Shown here: positions 1 through 8,847 of the stretch, piece by piece | Layout of the letters: every line of letters begins with the position of its first letter | How positions within the stretch are numbered: position 1 is the stretch's first letter | NCBI RefSeq assembly: GCF_036057275.1 | Contig: NZ_CP107945.1 | Location: forward strand, 6,882,001 to 6,946,000 | DNA from: Streptomyces sp. NBC_00390 | GTDB lineage: Bacteria > Actinomycetota > Actinomycetes > Streptomycetales > Streptomycetaceae | Direction: 5' to 3' | Length of the DNA stretch: 64,000 nt | Notes under the pieces: model-generated | The model's input: only the letters and a program-made list of their open reading frames with translations | Told to the model about the DNA's origin: nothing | The model's database searches: none | Translations under genes and position numbers: made by a program

Positions 1-38
1 AGCCTGACGAGGTCCTCAAGTGTCACGCGTACCAGCAT
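1..38 (-). CDS. Possible 5' end of a gene running off the left edge
   Basis: Reading leftwards, an ATG at 38 opens MLVRVTLEDLVR before the window ends; a GTG four codons in is an alternative start. No Shine-Dalgarno is visible. The short start is compatible with a regulator such as the PucR family, which often begins this way, but a dozen residues cannot identify it. It would be divergent from the MMPL gene. Confidence 0.25.
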   Translation of the reverse strand, partial: MLVRVTLEDLVR

Positions 39-308
39 CGCACGGCAGTCGGCGCCGCCCGGTCGGCCGCTGCCGAGTCCGGTACGGGCTCATCGCTCCT
101 GCGGCCGTCGGCGCACCATGATCTCGTTGACCGCGGCGTGCCCGGGGCCGGGTGACCATGAAGGCGATGGGGCAGGCGACGTCCTCGTGGCCCGTCCCCG
201 GCGCAGACGCGGGATGCCGGGGCGCTGCCAGAACCGTCACCTGCCGGCAGCCCATCCCGGGACCGACCCACCGGCCGGCCGCCTGCGGGGGTTTTCCTCA
301 CCCTCCGG

Positions 309-326
309 GTCCACCGATCGGTGGAC
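309..326. promoter_or_regulatory. Perfect 18-bp palindrome, candidate operator
   Basis: GTCCACCGATCGGTGGAC is a perfect dyad with no spacer, 60 bp before the MMPL start, in the intergenic space shared with a possible divergent gene. The length and symmetry suit a TetR- or MarR-class dimer site. The regulator is not visible here; binding is inferred. Confidence 0.45.
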
Positions 327-385
327 GGCAGGTTCAACCTGACACCTCTGTCCGTCAACTGCCCTGCTCAACAAGACTTTTGGGC

Positions 386-2587
386 ATGAACTCACTCACG
401 GTACGTATGGCGCGCTGGAGTGCGCGGCACCCCTGGCGGGCGGTCGCCGGATGGCTTGTGTTCGTGGTGCTGTGCCTGGTCGTCGGTGGAGCCGTCGGCA
501 CCAACAGCGCCGAGACGGCGGACTACCGCGTCGGCGAGGCGGGCCGGGCCGAGGCCATGGCGGCCGAGGGGCGTCTGGAGCGCCGTTCCACCGAGCAGGT
601 GCTGATCTCCGCCCGGTCGGGCGCCCTCGACAAGCAGGCCGCCGAAGCGGCCGCGCGGGACCTCACGGCGCGGATGAAGTCACTGCCCGAGGTTGCCGGC
701 GTGGCCGCCCCGCTGTGGTCGGGCGACGGCCGGATCGTCATGGTCGAGGTGGCGCTGAAGGGCGAGGAGCGGGATGCGAAGGACAAGGTCGACGCACTGG
801 TCGCACAGACCGAGGCCGTCCAGAAGTCCCACCCCCGGCTACTGCTCGAGGAGACCGGAAGCCCTTCCGTCAGCAAGGGGGTCGACCAGCAGCGCGGCGA
901 GGACCTGGCGCTGTCCGAGAAGATCACGCTTCCGGTCACGCTGCTCACGCTGCTGGTCGTCTTCGGTTCTGTCGTCATGGCCACAGTGCCGCTGCTGCTC
1001 GCGCTGTCGTCGATCGCGGCGGCGATCGGCCTGTCGATGGTGGTCTCGCATCTCTCCCCCGACGCCGGGGTCGGCACGAACGTCATCCTGATGATCGGTC
1101 TCGCGGTCGGCGTCGACTACACACTCTTCTACCTCAAACGGGAACGCGAGGAGCGGGCCCGCAGCGGCGGCCGGCTGAGCACCGAGGCGCTGGTGGAGCT
1201 GGCGGCGGCCACGTCAGGCCGTGCGGTCGTGGTGTCGGGGCTGGCGGTCGTCGCCTCTACCGCGACGCTGTATCTGGCCTCCGACGTGATCTTCTCCTCG
1301 CTCGCCACCGGCACCATCGTGGTCGTCCTGGTCGCCGTGGCCAGCTCCCTGACGGCGCTGCCCGCACTGCTGGCAGTGCTCGGCAAGCGGGCGGAACGCA
1401 AGGCACGGCGCCGGGCGGAGCGCGCGAAACCGGCCCGGTGGACGCGCGGCGAGGGTGGCGGACGCATCTGGACGGCGCTGCTGCGGCCCGCCGCCGGGCA
1501 TCCCCTCGCCACGCTCTGCGTCTCGGTCCTCGCCCTGGTCGCCCTCGCCCTTCCGCTGGCCGGGCTGAAGATCACGGAGATGAGCCGGGACACACACTCC
1601 CGCGAGATCCGTGCGATGCAGGTGTACGACCGCCTCAACAAGGCGTTTCCTGAGCAGCGGGTCACGCACGACGTCGTCGTGCGCGCCGACGCCTCGCGCG
1701 TCCAAGAGGTCGACGAGGCGCTGCGCAGGCTCGCCGAACTCGCCGACAGCGACCCGCTTTTCGCCGACGGCTCGCGGATCACGACATCGGCCGACCACCG
1801 GACCAGTGTCCTGCGGCTGAAGGTGCCGCATCTCGGCAACTCCCCTCAGGCGTACGACTCCCTCGACCACCTGCGCAACGACTACCTGCCGACCACCGTC
1901 GGCCGGGTCGAGGGCGCGGAGTACGGCGTCAGCGGTGACGTCGCCCGGTACGCCGACTATCCCGCCCATCAGAACAGCAAACTCCCGCTGGTGCTCGGGG
2001 CGTTGCTCTTCGTGACGTTCGTGATGACCGTGTACGTCTTCCGTTCGGCGGTGCTCGGTCTGATCGGTGTCGTACTGAATCTGCTGTCGGCCGCGGCCGC
2101 GCTCGGGCTGCTGGTCCTCGTCTTCCAGGGGACCTGGGCCGAGGGGCTGCTGGACTTCCGCTCCACAGGTTCGATCGGGTCGCGCGTCCCGCTCTTCCTC
2201 TTCGTGATCCTTTTCGGACTCTCCATGGACTACCAGGTGTTCGTGGTCAGCCGGATCAGAGAGGCCGCGCTCGCCGGCGTCCCCACGCGGCAGGCCGTGC
2301 TCGACGGGATTCGCAGGTCGGCAAGCGTGGTCACCAGTGCCGCGGTCGTGATGACGACCGTCTTCGCGAGCTTCGTCTTCCTGCACATCATCGAGATGAA
2401 GCAGATCGGTTTCGTCCTGGCGGCGGCCGTGCTGCTCGACGCCTTCGTCGTCCGGATCATGATTCTGCCGTCGGCCCTGCTCCTGCTCGGCGAGGCGACC
2501 TGGTGGCCGTCACGTCCGGCGCGACGTGCCCCGGCCGTGCCCGGCCGAGCAGCGGCCCATGGAGAACCGGCGGTTGACGTACGTTGA
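386..2587 (+). CDS. MMPL-family RND transporter
   Basis: A 733-residue inner-membrane transporter with two MMPL repeats, each one transmembrane helix, a periplasm-facing loop and a block of five helices. Membrane blocks lie at about residues 17-36, 180-340, 375-400 and 530-700. Each block carries the Asp-Tyr pair of the proton relay of this superfamily (GVDYTLF, Asp244, and SMDYQVF, Asp615). The reading frame is open further upstream, but the ATG at 386 gives the family-like MNSLTVRMARW start. The family exports lipids or hydrophobic compounds using the proton gradient; the substrate cannot be told. A two-component system follows immediately and probably controls it or is co-transcribed with it. 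Confidence 0.88.
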   Translation: MNSLTVRMARWSARHPWRAVAGWLVFVVLCLVVGGAVGTNSAETADYRVGEAGRAEAMAAEGRLERRSTEQVLISARSGALDKQAAEAAARDLTARMKSLPEVAGVAAPLWSGDGRIVMVEVALKGEERDAKDKVDALVAQTEAVQKSHPRLLLEETGSPSVSKGVDQQRGEDLALSEKITLPVTLLTLLVVFGSVVMATVPLLLALSSIAAAIGLSMVVSHLSPDAGVGTNVILMIGLAVGVDYTLFYLKREREERARSGGRLSTEALVELAAATSGRAVVVSGLAVVASTATLYLASDVIFSSLATGTIVVVLVAVASSLTALPALLAVLGKRAERKARRRAERAKPARWTRGEGGGRIWTALLRPAAGHPLATLCVSVLALVALALPLAGLKITEMSRDTHSREIRAMQVYDRLNKAFPEQRVTHDVVVRADASRVQEVDEALRRLAELADSDPLFADGSRITTSADHRTSVLRLKVPHLGNSPQAYDSLDHLRNDYLPTTVGRVEGAEYGVSGDVARYADYPAHQNSKLPLVLGALLFVTFVMTVYVFRSAVLGLIGVVLNLLSAAAALGLLVLVFQGTWAEGLLDFRSTGSIGSRVPLFLFVILFGLSMDYQVFVVSRIREAALAGVPTRQAVLDGIRRSASVVTSAAVVMTTVFASFVFLHIIEMKQIGFVLAAAVLLDAFVVRIMILPSALLLLGEATWWPSRPARRAPAVPGRAAAHGEPAVDVR

Positions 2588-2592
2588 TCGAT

Positions 2593-3822
2593 ATGACTGC
2601 TCTTGCCGGGCCCTCCGCCAACGCCATCTGGTCCGCTTCGCTGCGCCGATGGAACGCGGTGTGCTGGGTACTGTTCGCCGCGATGGCGGTCGGGCTCGCC
2701 GCGATGGACCGGCCCGGCGGGAGCAGGTACTGGGCGCTCGCGCTGCTCGGCTGCGTGGTGCTCTGCTACGCGCTCCTGGATCGCTTCCCCGACCACTCCG
2801 TCGTACGGCCGCACGTCTATCTCTCCGTGCTCGTGCTCGCGCTCGGCGGGCTCGCGTACCTGCGCAGCAGCTATGCGGCGCTGTTCATGGTGACGCTGCC
2901 GCACTACTGGATGTTCGGGCGGACCCCCAGGGCTTCGATGGGGTTCCTGGGGCTGGCGGCCGCCGCGACGCTGGCGGGGAGCTGGTCCCGGCAGGGCTGG
3001 TCACTGGAGTTCTTCAGCGAGACGGTGGTGTCCACCCTGATCGTCGTGGCCGTGGGGGTCCTCATCGGGCTGTGGGCGCACTCGGTGGTCGCGCAGAGCA
3101 CCGAACGGGCCCGACTGATCGTCGAGTTGGGGCGGACCCAGGCGGAGTTGTCCGAGGCGCACAAGCGTCAGGGGGCGGCGGACGAACGGGAACGGATGGC
3201 GCGCGACATCCACGACACCCTCGCGCAGGGATTCGCGTCGATCGTCGTGCTCGCGGAGGCGGCCCGGGCGGGACTCGCCACCGATCCGGCACGCAGCGCC
3301 CAGCAACTGCGCTCGATCGAGTCGACCGCCCGTGAGAACCTCGCCGAGGCACGGGAGCTGGTGGGATCCGCACAGCAACAGGGCGAGGCGGCGGCCGGCT
3401 CCGTGGCGCAGACACTGCGCCGTATCCTCGACCGCTTCGCGGAGGACACGGGGCTCACAGTGGTCGCCGACCTGGCGGACGTGGCGTGCGACCAGCAGAC
3501 CCGGATCGCGCTGCTGCGCTGTACCCAGGAGTCCCTGGCCAACGTCCGCAAACACGCGCACGCGTCCACGGTCGGGGTGATCCTGACCCTCCGGCCCTAC
3601 CGGGTGGAGCTGGAGGTCACCGACGACGGCGCCGGTTTCGTCCCGGAGGAATCGACGGGTTTCGGGCTCGACGGAATGCGAAAACGCCTGGCGGAACTGG
3701 GCGGCCGGCTGATGGTCACCAGCTCGGTCGGCGACGGCACGCGGGTCCTGGCGGTGCTGCCCATGGAGACACCGAAGGACAGCGACGAGGACAGCGACAA
3801 GGGGAGGGGGGTGACAGGATGA
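2593..3822 (+). CDS. NarL-type sensor histidine kinase
   Basis: A 409-residue membrane sensor kinase. Hydrophobic helices fill about residues 20-160, followed by a short coiled coil, a HisKA_3 dimerisation domain with the phosphoacceptor His207 in ERMARDIHDTLAQG, and a C-terminal HATPase with DDGAGF and GFGLDGMRKRL boxes. ATG 2593 lies 5 bases after the transporter stop; a TTG at 2584 would add three residues. It should phosphorylate the regulator encoded next. There is no extracellular sensor domain, so membrane stress or a lipophilic ligand is a reasonable but unproven signal. Confidence 0.9.
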   Translation: MTALAGPSANAIWSASLRRWNAVCWVLFAAMAVGLAAMDRPGGSRYWALALLGCVVLCYALLDRFPDHSVVRPHVYLSVLVLALGGLAYLRSSYAALFMVTLPHYWMFGRTPRASMGFLGLAAAATLAGSWSRQGWSLEFFSETVVSTLIVVAVGVLIGLWAHSVVAQSTERARLIVELGRTQAELSEAHKRQGAADERERMARDIHDTLAQGFASIVVLAEAARAGLATDPARSAQQLRSIESTARENLAEARELVGSAQQQGEAAAGSVAQTLRRILDRFAEDTGLTVVADLADVACDQQTRIALLRCTQESLANVRKHAHASTVGVILTLRPYRVELEVTDDGAGFVPEESTGFGLDGMRKRLAELGGRLMVTSSVGDGTRVLAVLPMETPKDSDEDSDKGRGVTG

Positions 3823-4457
3823 CCGGCGGACGAATCCGGGTGGTCGTCGTGGACGACCACACCGTGATGCGGGCGGGCGTGGTCGCCCTGCTCGCCGGTG
3901 AGGACGGCATCGAGATCGTCGGAGAGGCGGGAGACGGCAGGGCGGCCCTTGCACTCGTCGAGCGGTACGACCCCGATGTCGCGCTCATCGACCTGCGGAT
4001 GCCCGTGCTCGACGGTGTGGGGACGACAGCCGAAATCGTCGCCCGATACCCGCGCACCCGGGTCCTGATCCTGACGACATACGACACCGACCAGGACATC
4101 GAGCGCGGAGTGGAGGCCGGCGCCATCGGCTATCTCCTCAAGGACACCACCCGCGAACAGCTCGCCGACGCGATCCGCTCGGCGGCACGCGGCGAGACCG
4201 TCCTCGCCCCCCGTGTGGCCGAGAAGCTGATCGCGCGCATGCGCCGCCCCGCCCAGGAGCCGCTGACCGCACGCGAGACCGACGTCCTCAACGCCGTGGC
4301 CGACGGCCTGACCAATGCCGAGATCGGCAAACGCCTCGTCATCACGGAGGCCACGGTCAAGACCCATCTCCTGCGCCTGTTCGCCAAGCTCGACGTGAAC
4401 GACCGGACGCGGGCGGTGGTGGTGGCCCTGGAGAGGGGACTGCTGCAGCGACCCTAG
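3819..4457 (+). CDS. NarL/LuxR-family response regulator
   Basis: A 212-residue regulator with a receiver domain (acidic pocket VDDH near residues 11-14, phosphoacceptor Asp58 in ALIDLRMP, switch Thr in LILTTYD, conserved Lys in YLLKDT) and a C-terminal LuxR-type helix-turn-helix (LTARETDVLNAVADGLTNAEIG onward, residues about 147-205). Its ATG overlaps the kinase stop (ATGA), so the two proteins are translationally coupled and form a cognate pair. The likely target is the MMPL gene of the same operon. Confidence 0.93.
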   Translation: MTGGRIRVVVVDDHTVMRAGVVALLAGEDGIEIVGEAGDGRAALALVERYDPDVALIDLRMPVLDGVGTTAEIVARYPRTRVLILTTYDTDQDIERGVEAGAIGYLLKDTTREQLADAIRSAARGETVLAPRVAEKLIARMRRPAQEPLTARETDVLNAVADGLTNAEIGKRLVITEATVKTHLLRLFAKLDVNDRTRAVVVALERGLLQRP

Positions 4458-4618
4458 CCCGGGGCGTCTCCTCCATGGCTGCCGTACATCCCGCCCTCGT
4501 TCGCGTACATCGCCACGTTGCGGGCGGCCGCGAACCACGGCTCGGTCGAGGGCACGATCTGCCTTGCCGCGGCCAGCAGGTCAGGCCTGTCCTGCCGAGC
4601 CCGCTCGCACCCGTGTCG
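4454..4618 (-). pseudogene. Coding-like tail in frame after the alaS-like stop
   Basis: After the TGA of the alaS-like gene the same frame continues for 54 more codons to a TAG at 4456-4454. The translation has a natural composition (RPDLLAAARQIVP, WFAAARNVAMYANEGG) rather than the Arg/Pro-rich look of shadow frames here. It has no ATG or GTG near its beginning. It is most likely the C-terminal scrap of another, deleted gene. I do not recognise the family. Confidence 0.35.
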
Positions 4619-5785
4619 TCACCCCTGCCGCAGGCTCGTGACCAGGTCGCGGGGCAGACCATGGGTGTCGTGGAGGTAGTGGAAGTCCTCCTCGGTCAGC
4701 GGGCCCTGGAAGCGGGGCCGGGCGAGCACCTGCCGGCCGCGCTCCAGGAGCCGACGGAACCGGCGCTCCTCCTCGAGCAACATCCGAAGCACGTCGCCTG
4801 GACGCATGTCCTGCCGGAAGTGGTCCAGGCTGTGCTGGACCAGTTCGTCCGGCAGGTCCTCGACACCGCGCGAGGGATCGTCCCGCCACAGCACGGTGAG
4901 CACGCGTCGCACCAGGCGTCGCAGCACGTAGCCCCGTCCGGTGTTGGCCGGGCGCACGCCGTCGCCGAGCACCACGACGGCCGAGCGCAGGTGGTCGCAG
5001 ACCAGACGCAGCGACGGTTCTTCCAGGGGCCACAGGGCCGGCACGAGGCGGCGCCAGGGGTCGAAAACGTCGCACTCGAATACGGACGACTTGCCCTGGA
5101 GCAGTGAGGCCAGCCGCTCCAGGCCGAGTCCGGTGTCGACGTTGCGCTGGGGAAGAGGCACGAGGGAACCGTCGTCGCGGCGGCGGTGGCTCATCGTCAC
5201 GTGGTTCCACACCTCCACCCACCGGTCGTCGCGGGTGGGTGTCGACCGGGGCGGGCAGTCACCGCTCCACAGGAAGATCTCCGAGTCGGGACCGCACGGT
5301 CCGACAGGTCCGTTGGACCACCAGTTGTCCTCTACGGTGAGTTCAACGGGGACGCCGCGGTCCTGCCACAGCTCAAGGGAAGCGGTGTCCGGTCCGGTCC
5401 GGTCGTCGCCGGCATAGGCGGTGGCATGCAGCAGACCGGGATCGATACCCAGTCCCTCGGTGAGCAGCCCGTATCCCCAGTCGAGACTGAGCGGGCCCTC
5501 GTAGTCGCCCAGCGACCAGGTGCCGAGCATCTCGAAGACCGTCAGGTGAGTGGCGTCGCCGATCTCCTCCAGGTCCGTGGTGCGCAGACAGCGCTGTACG
5601 TTGACCAGCCGCCTGCCCAGCGGATGGGGGCGGCCCTCCAGGTACGGAGTGAGCGGGTGCATGCCGGAGGTGGTGAAGAGCACGGGGTCGCCGGGTGGCG
5701 GCAGCAGCGTCGAGCCGACGATCCGGCGATGGCCGCGTTCTTCGAAGTACTCGACGAACGTCCTGACCAGCTGTTCTGTATTCAT
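4619..5785 (-). CDS. Stand-alone catalytic-domain alanyl-tRNA synthetase paralogue
   Basis: A 388-residue class II synthetase-like protein matching only the first ~400 of ~880 residues of AlaS. Recognisable elements in order are FFEERGH-like YFEERGHRRI, the motif 1 area (LFTTSGMHPLTPYL), QRCLRTTDLEEIGD, motif 2 FEMLGTWSLGDY, GPVGPCGPDSEIF, VDTGLGLERL (motif 3), CDHLRSAVVVLGDGV and GYVLRRLVRR, ending at YLHDTHGLPRDL. The editing and C-Ala domains are absent. ATG 5785 is preceded by GAAGGAG at ideal spacing, so the gene looks translatable. It may activate alanine or load tRNA for a specialised purpose, or be a resistance copy; a housekeeping alaS should exist elsewhere. Confidence 0.8.
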   Translation of the reverse strand: MNTEQLVRTFVEYFEERGHRRIVGSTLLPPPGDPVLFTTSGMHPLTPYLEGRPHPLGRRLVNVQRCLRTTDLEEIGDATHLTVFEMLGTWSLGDYEGPLSLDWGYGLLTEGLGIDPGLLHATAYAGDDRTGPDTASLELWQDRGVPVELTVEDNWWSNGPVGPCGPDSEIFLWSGDCPPRSTPTRDDRWVEVWNHVTMSHRRRDDGSLVPLPQRNVDTGLGLERLASLLQGKSSVFECDVFDPWRRLVPALWPLEEPSLRLVCDHLRSAVVVLGDGVRPANTGRGYVLRRLVRRVLTVLWRDDPSRGVEDLPDELVQHSLDHFRQDMRPGDVLRMLLEEERRFRRLLERGRQVLARPRFQGPLTEEDFHYLHDTHGLPRDLVTSLRQG

Positions 5786-5912
5786 GGGATGACTCCTTCG
5801 CATCACAGCGGGGGAGGCACCGGAGAACGGGACCGTTCAGTCGTCCGACCGAAGACAGGGGGCGCCACGGCACTACCGACGGACCGTTTCCGGTCGCCGG
5901 GGAAAGGGGAAG

Positions 5913-5981
5913 TCAGGCGGCGGCAACCGGCGAGCTGGTCGCTCGCGCGGTTGCGGTGGTGCTCGGGCCGGTGACGTTCAT
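5913..5981 (-). CDS. Possible 22-codon leader ORF before the alaS-like gene
   Basis: An ATG at 5981 opens a 22-residue Thr/Ala-rich peptide beginning MNVTGPSTTATARA and ending in AAA before its stop, 127 bases upstream of the alaS-like start on the same strand. A second ATG lies four codons earlier. There is no clear Shine-Dalgarno. Between it and the gene are short dyads (GACCG/CGGTC around 5890-5904), weak as attenuators. It may be chance. Confidence 0.25.
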   Translation of the reverse strand: MNVTGPSTTATARATSSPVAAA

Positions 5982-6349
5982 GCGGGCGACCATAACGCGG
6001 CGCTGCCCACCGAAGCACACGAATTTGCCGCCGGAACGTCCCGGCCCCACGCGCCGGTCACTGCCCGGCGAGGCAGCGCGACCGGGGGTGGCCTCACCAC
6101 CTCTGGCGACGCCAACTGAAGTGCTCAGCCTTGAGGCACTTGACCGACCGCCGGAACAGGGCTTCGCCTTGACAGCCTGGTCCGGGCATGATTCCCACCG
6201 TGCATGAGGAGGGGACCATCGCCGGCACGGGCGGTCGAGGATTGGGGTCGGTCGAACGCAGACGAACGCTGACGCTCTGGGTGAGGTCGGCCGGCCGGAG
6301 CGGTTCAATCGCATCTGGCTGTGTGTTCGTCTCCATGGCCGGGAAATGA

Positions 6350-6590
6350 GGGCGGCGAGCGCCTCGCCCTTGTCCCCGCTCAGGTGCTGAAGGTCGATGT
6401 CCTTGCTCAGCCGCGCTCCGGCGGGGTAGCGGACCAGGAGGGCTTGGCCGCCTTTGAGGAGCCATCCGTGTGGGTCGGCTTTGAAGACTCCTGCGGTCAG
6501 GCGTTGGAAGAAGAAGCCACGCATCACCGCCCCGGGACTGCCGCCGTCTTGCTTGGCCACCCGCTTCGCATGGTCCTTGAGCGCCGGTCA
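6350..6590 (-). pseudogene. N-terminal remnant of an AbiEii/AbiGii-type nucleotidyltransferase toxin
   Basis: Reading down from about 6590, ALKDHAKRVAKQDGG is followed by MRGFFFQRL, WLLKGGQALLVRYP and LSKDIDLQHL, the conserved N-terminal part of AbiEii-like nucleotidyltransferases (GG and DIDL are the nucleotide-binding signature). Similarity stops after about 75 residues at EALAALIS; the frame then runs into unrelated sequence down to 5913. No antitoxin gene precedes it, so this is a dead fragment. Confidence 0.6.
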
Positions 6591-6599
6591 CGATGCCCC

Positions 6600-6845
6600 T
6601 GGCGCAGTCGACGATGTCGGGCCGGTGGATGCGTCCCGGAGTGGTACAGGTGCTCGTCCGCCGTTGCTCGAGGCCAGAGGGTTGGGCAAGCCTCGGGGGG
6701 TGTGAATGTGACTGAGCGCCGTAGACACGTCCGTCACCCCTGAAGTCTCGATGCCGACGAGGGCGGATGTTGTAGGTCCGGCCCTACGGAAAGCGAACTC
6801 GTCGATTCCGAGTATCCCTGGGCTCGGGGCCGTAACGGGCTGAGC
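6600..6845 (-). pseudogene. ISL3-family transposase remnant
   Basis: The frame contains GILGIDEFAFRR followed by LVGIETSG, the first catalytic Asp block of ISL3-type DDE transposases (usually GIDDFA-RRG...VDIET). Only about 40 residues resemble the family, and the flanks are degraded and frame-shifted. No terminal inverted repeats were found. It sits directly next to the AbiEii fragment, marking this as a graveyard of mobile DNA. Confidence 0.45.
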
Positions 6846-7114
6846 GGCCAACTGCCCCAAGGGGATCGTCCGTCGGCAGTGAAGCCGCAGCTTCGTGAGG
6901 AGGGCGCCGGCCCGGGCGGCCGCCTAGCTCCACGGTGAACGCCCTCATTGCGGCGTTCCGTGTCCGCCGTGGCCGCGGGCAAGGGGAGCCGATCGCTGAA
7001 TTCGATGTACCCGTGATCAGCGAAACCCGCCTGCTCCGTTAACATGTTCGAGCTCACGACGATCACATTGAATATGACAAATCGGCTGAAAAATTGACAT
7101 CTAGGGTAACGCGG

Positions 7115-8455
7115 GTGTTTTCGCGAATAGGCGGCAGAATTAGGTTGGCCGGGTGGCGTCAACCACGCGTCATGCTGTGGGTCGCCGTGAGTGTGGTGGC
7201 CCTCGGATTCCTCATCGCACTGGAGATCGCCGCGCGTCGGTACGGCGTGTCGGGGCCGATCACCACCCAGGCGCGTGAGGTGATATTCGCTCCCCAATCG
7301 GGGACGGTGCTGTACGCCAGTATGGCGTTGATGATGGTGGTGCTCACCTGGCGGCAGCGGTTCATCGCGGTCGGCGCCGCGGTCGGCATCGACGGTGTCT
7401 TCTGGCTCGTGCGGTGGGCGGTCGACGCCAAGATGATGGTCGGCAACGGCGCGTTGTGGGTGACTCTGGCCTGTGCCGTCATTGCCGTCACGCGCCGCAC
7501 CGGCCGGGACCGTGTCCTGCTGCTGAAAGGCGTCGGACTGGCCCTGCTGCTGGTGGCCGGCCGCAAGACCGGCTACACCTGGCTGCTGATCACGTCGAAG
7601 ACCCGCCCGACGGTGCTCGACCAGTACGTGGCGACCGCCGATCGCGCGTTGGGCGACCCGTCGTGGGTGGTAGGCCGGATCGTCGCGGCCACCGGCAATG
7701 TCGGCGCCCACGTTCTCGACTGGGTCTACGTTCAGCTCGCGGTGGCCGCGGTCATCATCGCGCTGTACCAGCTGCGCAACGTGGCGGCCGAGCGCCGCTT
7801 CCCGGGCCATCACCTGGTGCGCACCTTTCTGGTCATCGGTCTGCTCGGGCCGGGCATTTACATGATCTACCCCGTGGTCGGGCCGGTCTTCGCCTACGGC
7901 GCCGACGGGGGGCAGTGGGCGATGGCCAACCTGTGGCCGGACACGCCGCCGCCGGTCGGTACCCCGCGCCCGATGCCCTTCGACGAGATCACCCCGCGCA
8001 ACTGCATGCCCAGCCTGCACACGGCGTGGGCCACCGCGATCTTCATTCATTCCCTCAAGGGCCCGCGGGCTCTGCAATTCCTGGGCACGTTCTGGCTGAT
8101 CGCCACGCTCGGCGCAACGCTGGGCTTCGGCTACCACTACGGCGCGGACATCGTCGCCGGCGTGGTGTTCACGCTCACGATCGAAGCGGCGCTGCGCTCG
8201 CTCGACCGCGGCTGGGACCGGGCGGGAATCCAGCTGGTCGTCTACGGCACCGCGGTCTTCGCTGCGCTCTTGGCGTCGTATCGCTATCTGTCGGTGGAGA
8301 TGGCCGGACATCCGTGGGTGTTCGGGCCGCTGCTCGTTCTGGCGATGACCTCGGTGATCTACGGCTATGTACGGACCACCAAGCTGTGGGAACGGAAGGC
8401 CGCGTCGGCGCATCTGCCGGAACCGCGACGCGAACCGCAGCCCGAACTGGTCTGA
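7115..8455 (+). CDS. PAP2_3-type membrane phosphatase/inositolphosphotransferase-like protein
   Basis: About 446 residues with at least ten hydrophobic helices. The C-terminal half carries the Aur1/Ipt1-like PAP2 signature: RNCMPSLHTAW (core PSxH) and GFGYHYGADIVAG (second His and Asp), preceded by GPGIYMIYPVVGP. This family hydrolyses or transfers lipid phosphate head groups at the membrane; in actinomycetes some members act on inositol or mycolipids. GTG 7115 has AGGG eight bases upstream and is preferred; a TTG at 7094 is in frame but lacks a ribosome site. The gene stands alone between accessory DNA and fabV. Confidence 0.78.
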   Translation: MFSRIGGRIRLAGWRQPRVMLWVAVSVVALGFLIALEIAARRYGVSGPITTQAREVIFAPQSGTVLYASMALMMVVLTWRQRFIAVGAAVGIDGVFWLVRWAVDAKMMVGNGALWVTLACAVIAVTRRTGRDRVLLLKGVGLALLLVAGRKTGYTWLLITSKTRPTVLDQYVATADRALGDPSWVVGRIVAATGNVGAHVLDWVYVQLAVAAVIIALYQLRNVAAERRFPGHHLVRTFLVIGLLGPGIYMIYPVVGPVFAYGADGGQWAMANLWPDTPPPVGTPRPMPFDEITPRNCMPSLHTAWATAIFIHSLKGPRALQFLGTFWLIATLGATLGFGYHYGADIVAGVVFTLTIEAALRSLDRGWDRAGIQLVVYGTAVFAALLASYRYLSVEMAGHPWVFGPLLVLAMTSVIYGYVRTTKLWERKAASAHLPEPRREPQPELV

Positions 8456-8847
8456 GTCATGTTGCAGCGGGTCGTGGGCTGAGCGCCTTCCGGGTGGGGC
8501 AGGGAGGCGCTCAATGAGGGTCCCGTACGGTCGGTACGTGATGATCAAACCCGGCTGCCGGCCCTGCGCACGCAACCCCGCTCGGGCCGAGCGACCGGTC
8601 CCTGAACCAGCACCGAAGAGGCTTTCGAGGATCTGGCCGGTGATCAGGTCCGGTCCTGTCCCGCGGGATGGGACTTGGCACCGCCGGCTGTCCCCGCTGG
8701 AGCTAGTGGGAACCCTCCAAGCCCGGCTGGACATCGTTGTGCCGGTCAAGATCACCGTGTTCATCCGCACGGCCGCAGACTTGCAGGGCGGGGCGGCCGA
8801 GGCGGCCGCCGCGTCCTTGTCCGTGACGACACCTGGGGCACCACACC
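8456..8847 (+). other. Intergenic stretch without a recognised gene
   Basis: These 392 bases lie between the PAP2 gene and fabV. Frames are open on both strands, but none has natural composition or a recognisable domain. No strong hairpin or consensus promoter was found; the fabV promoter should lie here. Confidence 0.4.

Larger units (their letters stand above)
5982..7114. other. Gene-poor accessory stretch
   Basis: Apart from the two remnants listed separately, I see no intact gene here. The end of the stretch, about 7030-7130, is conspicuously AT-rich for this genome (runs such as GAATATGACAAATC and GAAAAATTGACA). It probably holds the promoter of the PAP2 gene; I could not fix a -35/-10 pair with normal spacing. 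Confidence 0.5.

Noticed and set aside
7094..7099. TTGACA as a -35 for the PAP2 gene
   Set aside because: No -10 hexamer lies 16-19 bases downstream, and the AGGG that would guide the GTG 7115 start falls right after it.
6734..8770. Very long open frame on the minus strand across the PAP2 gene
   Set aside because: Its translation is Arg/Asp/His/Gln-rich shadow sequence opposite a real gene with natural membrane composition and family motifs.
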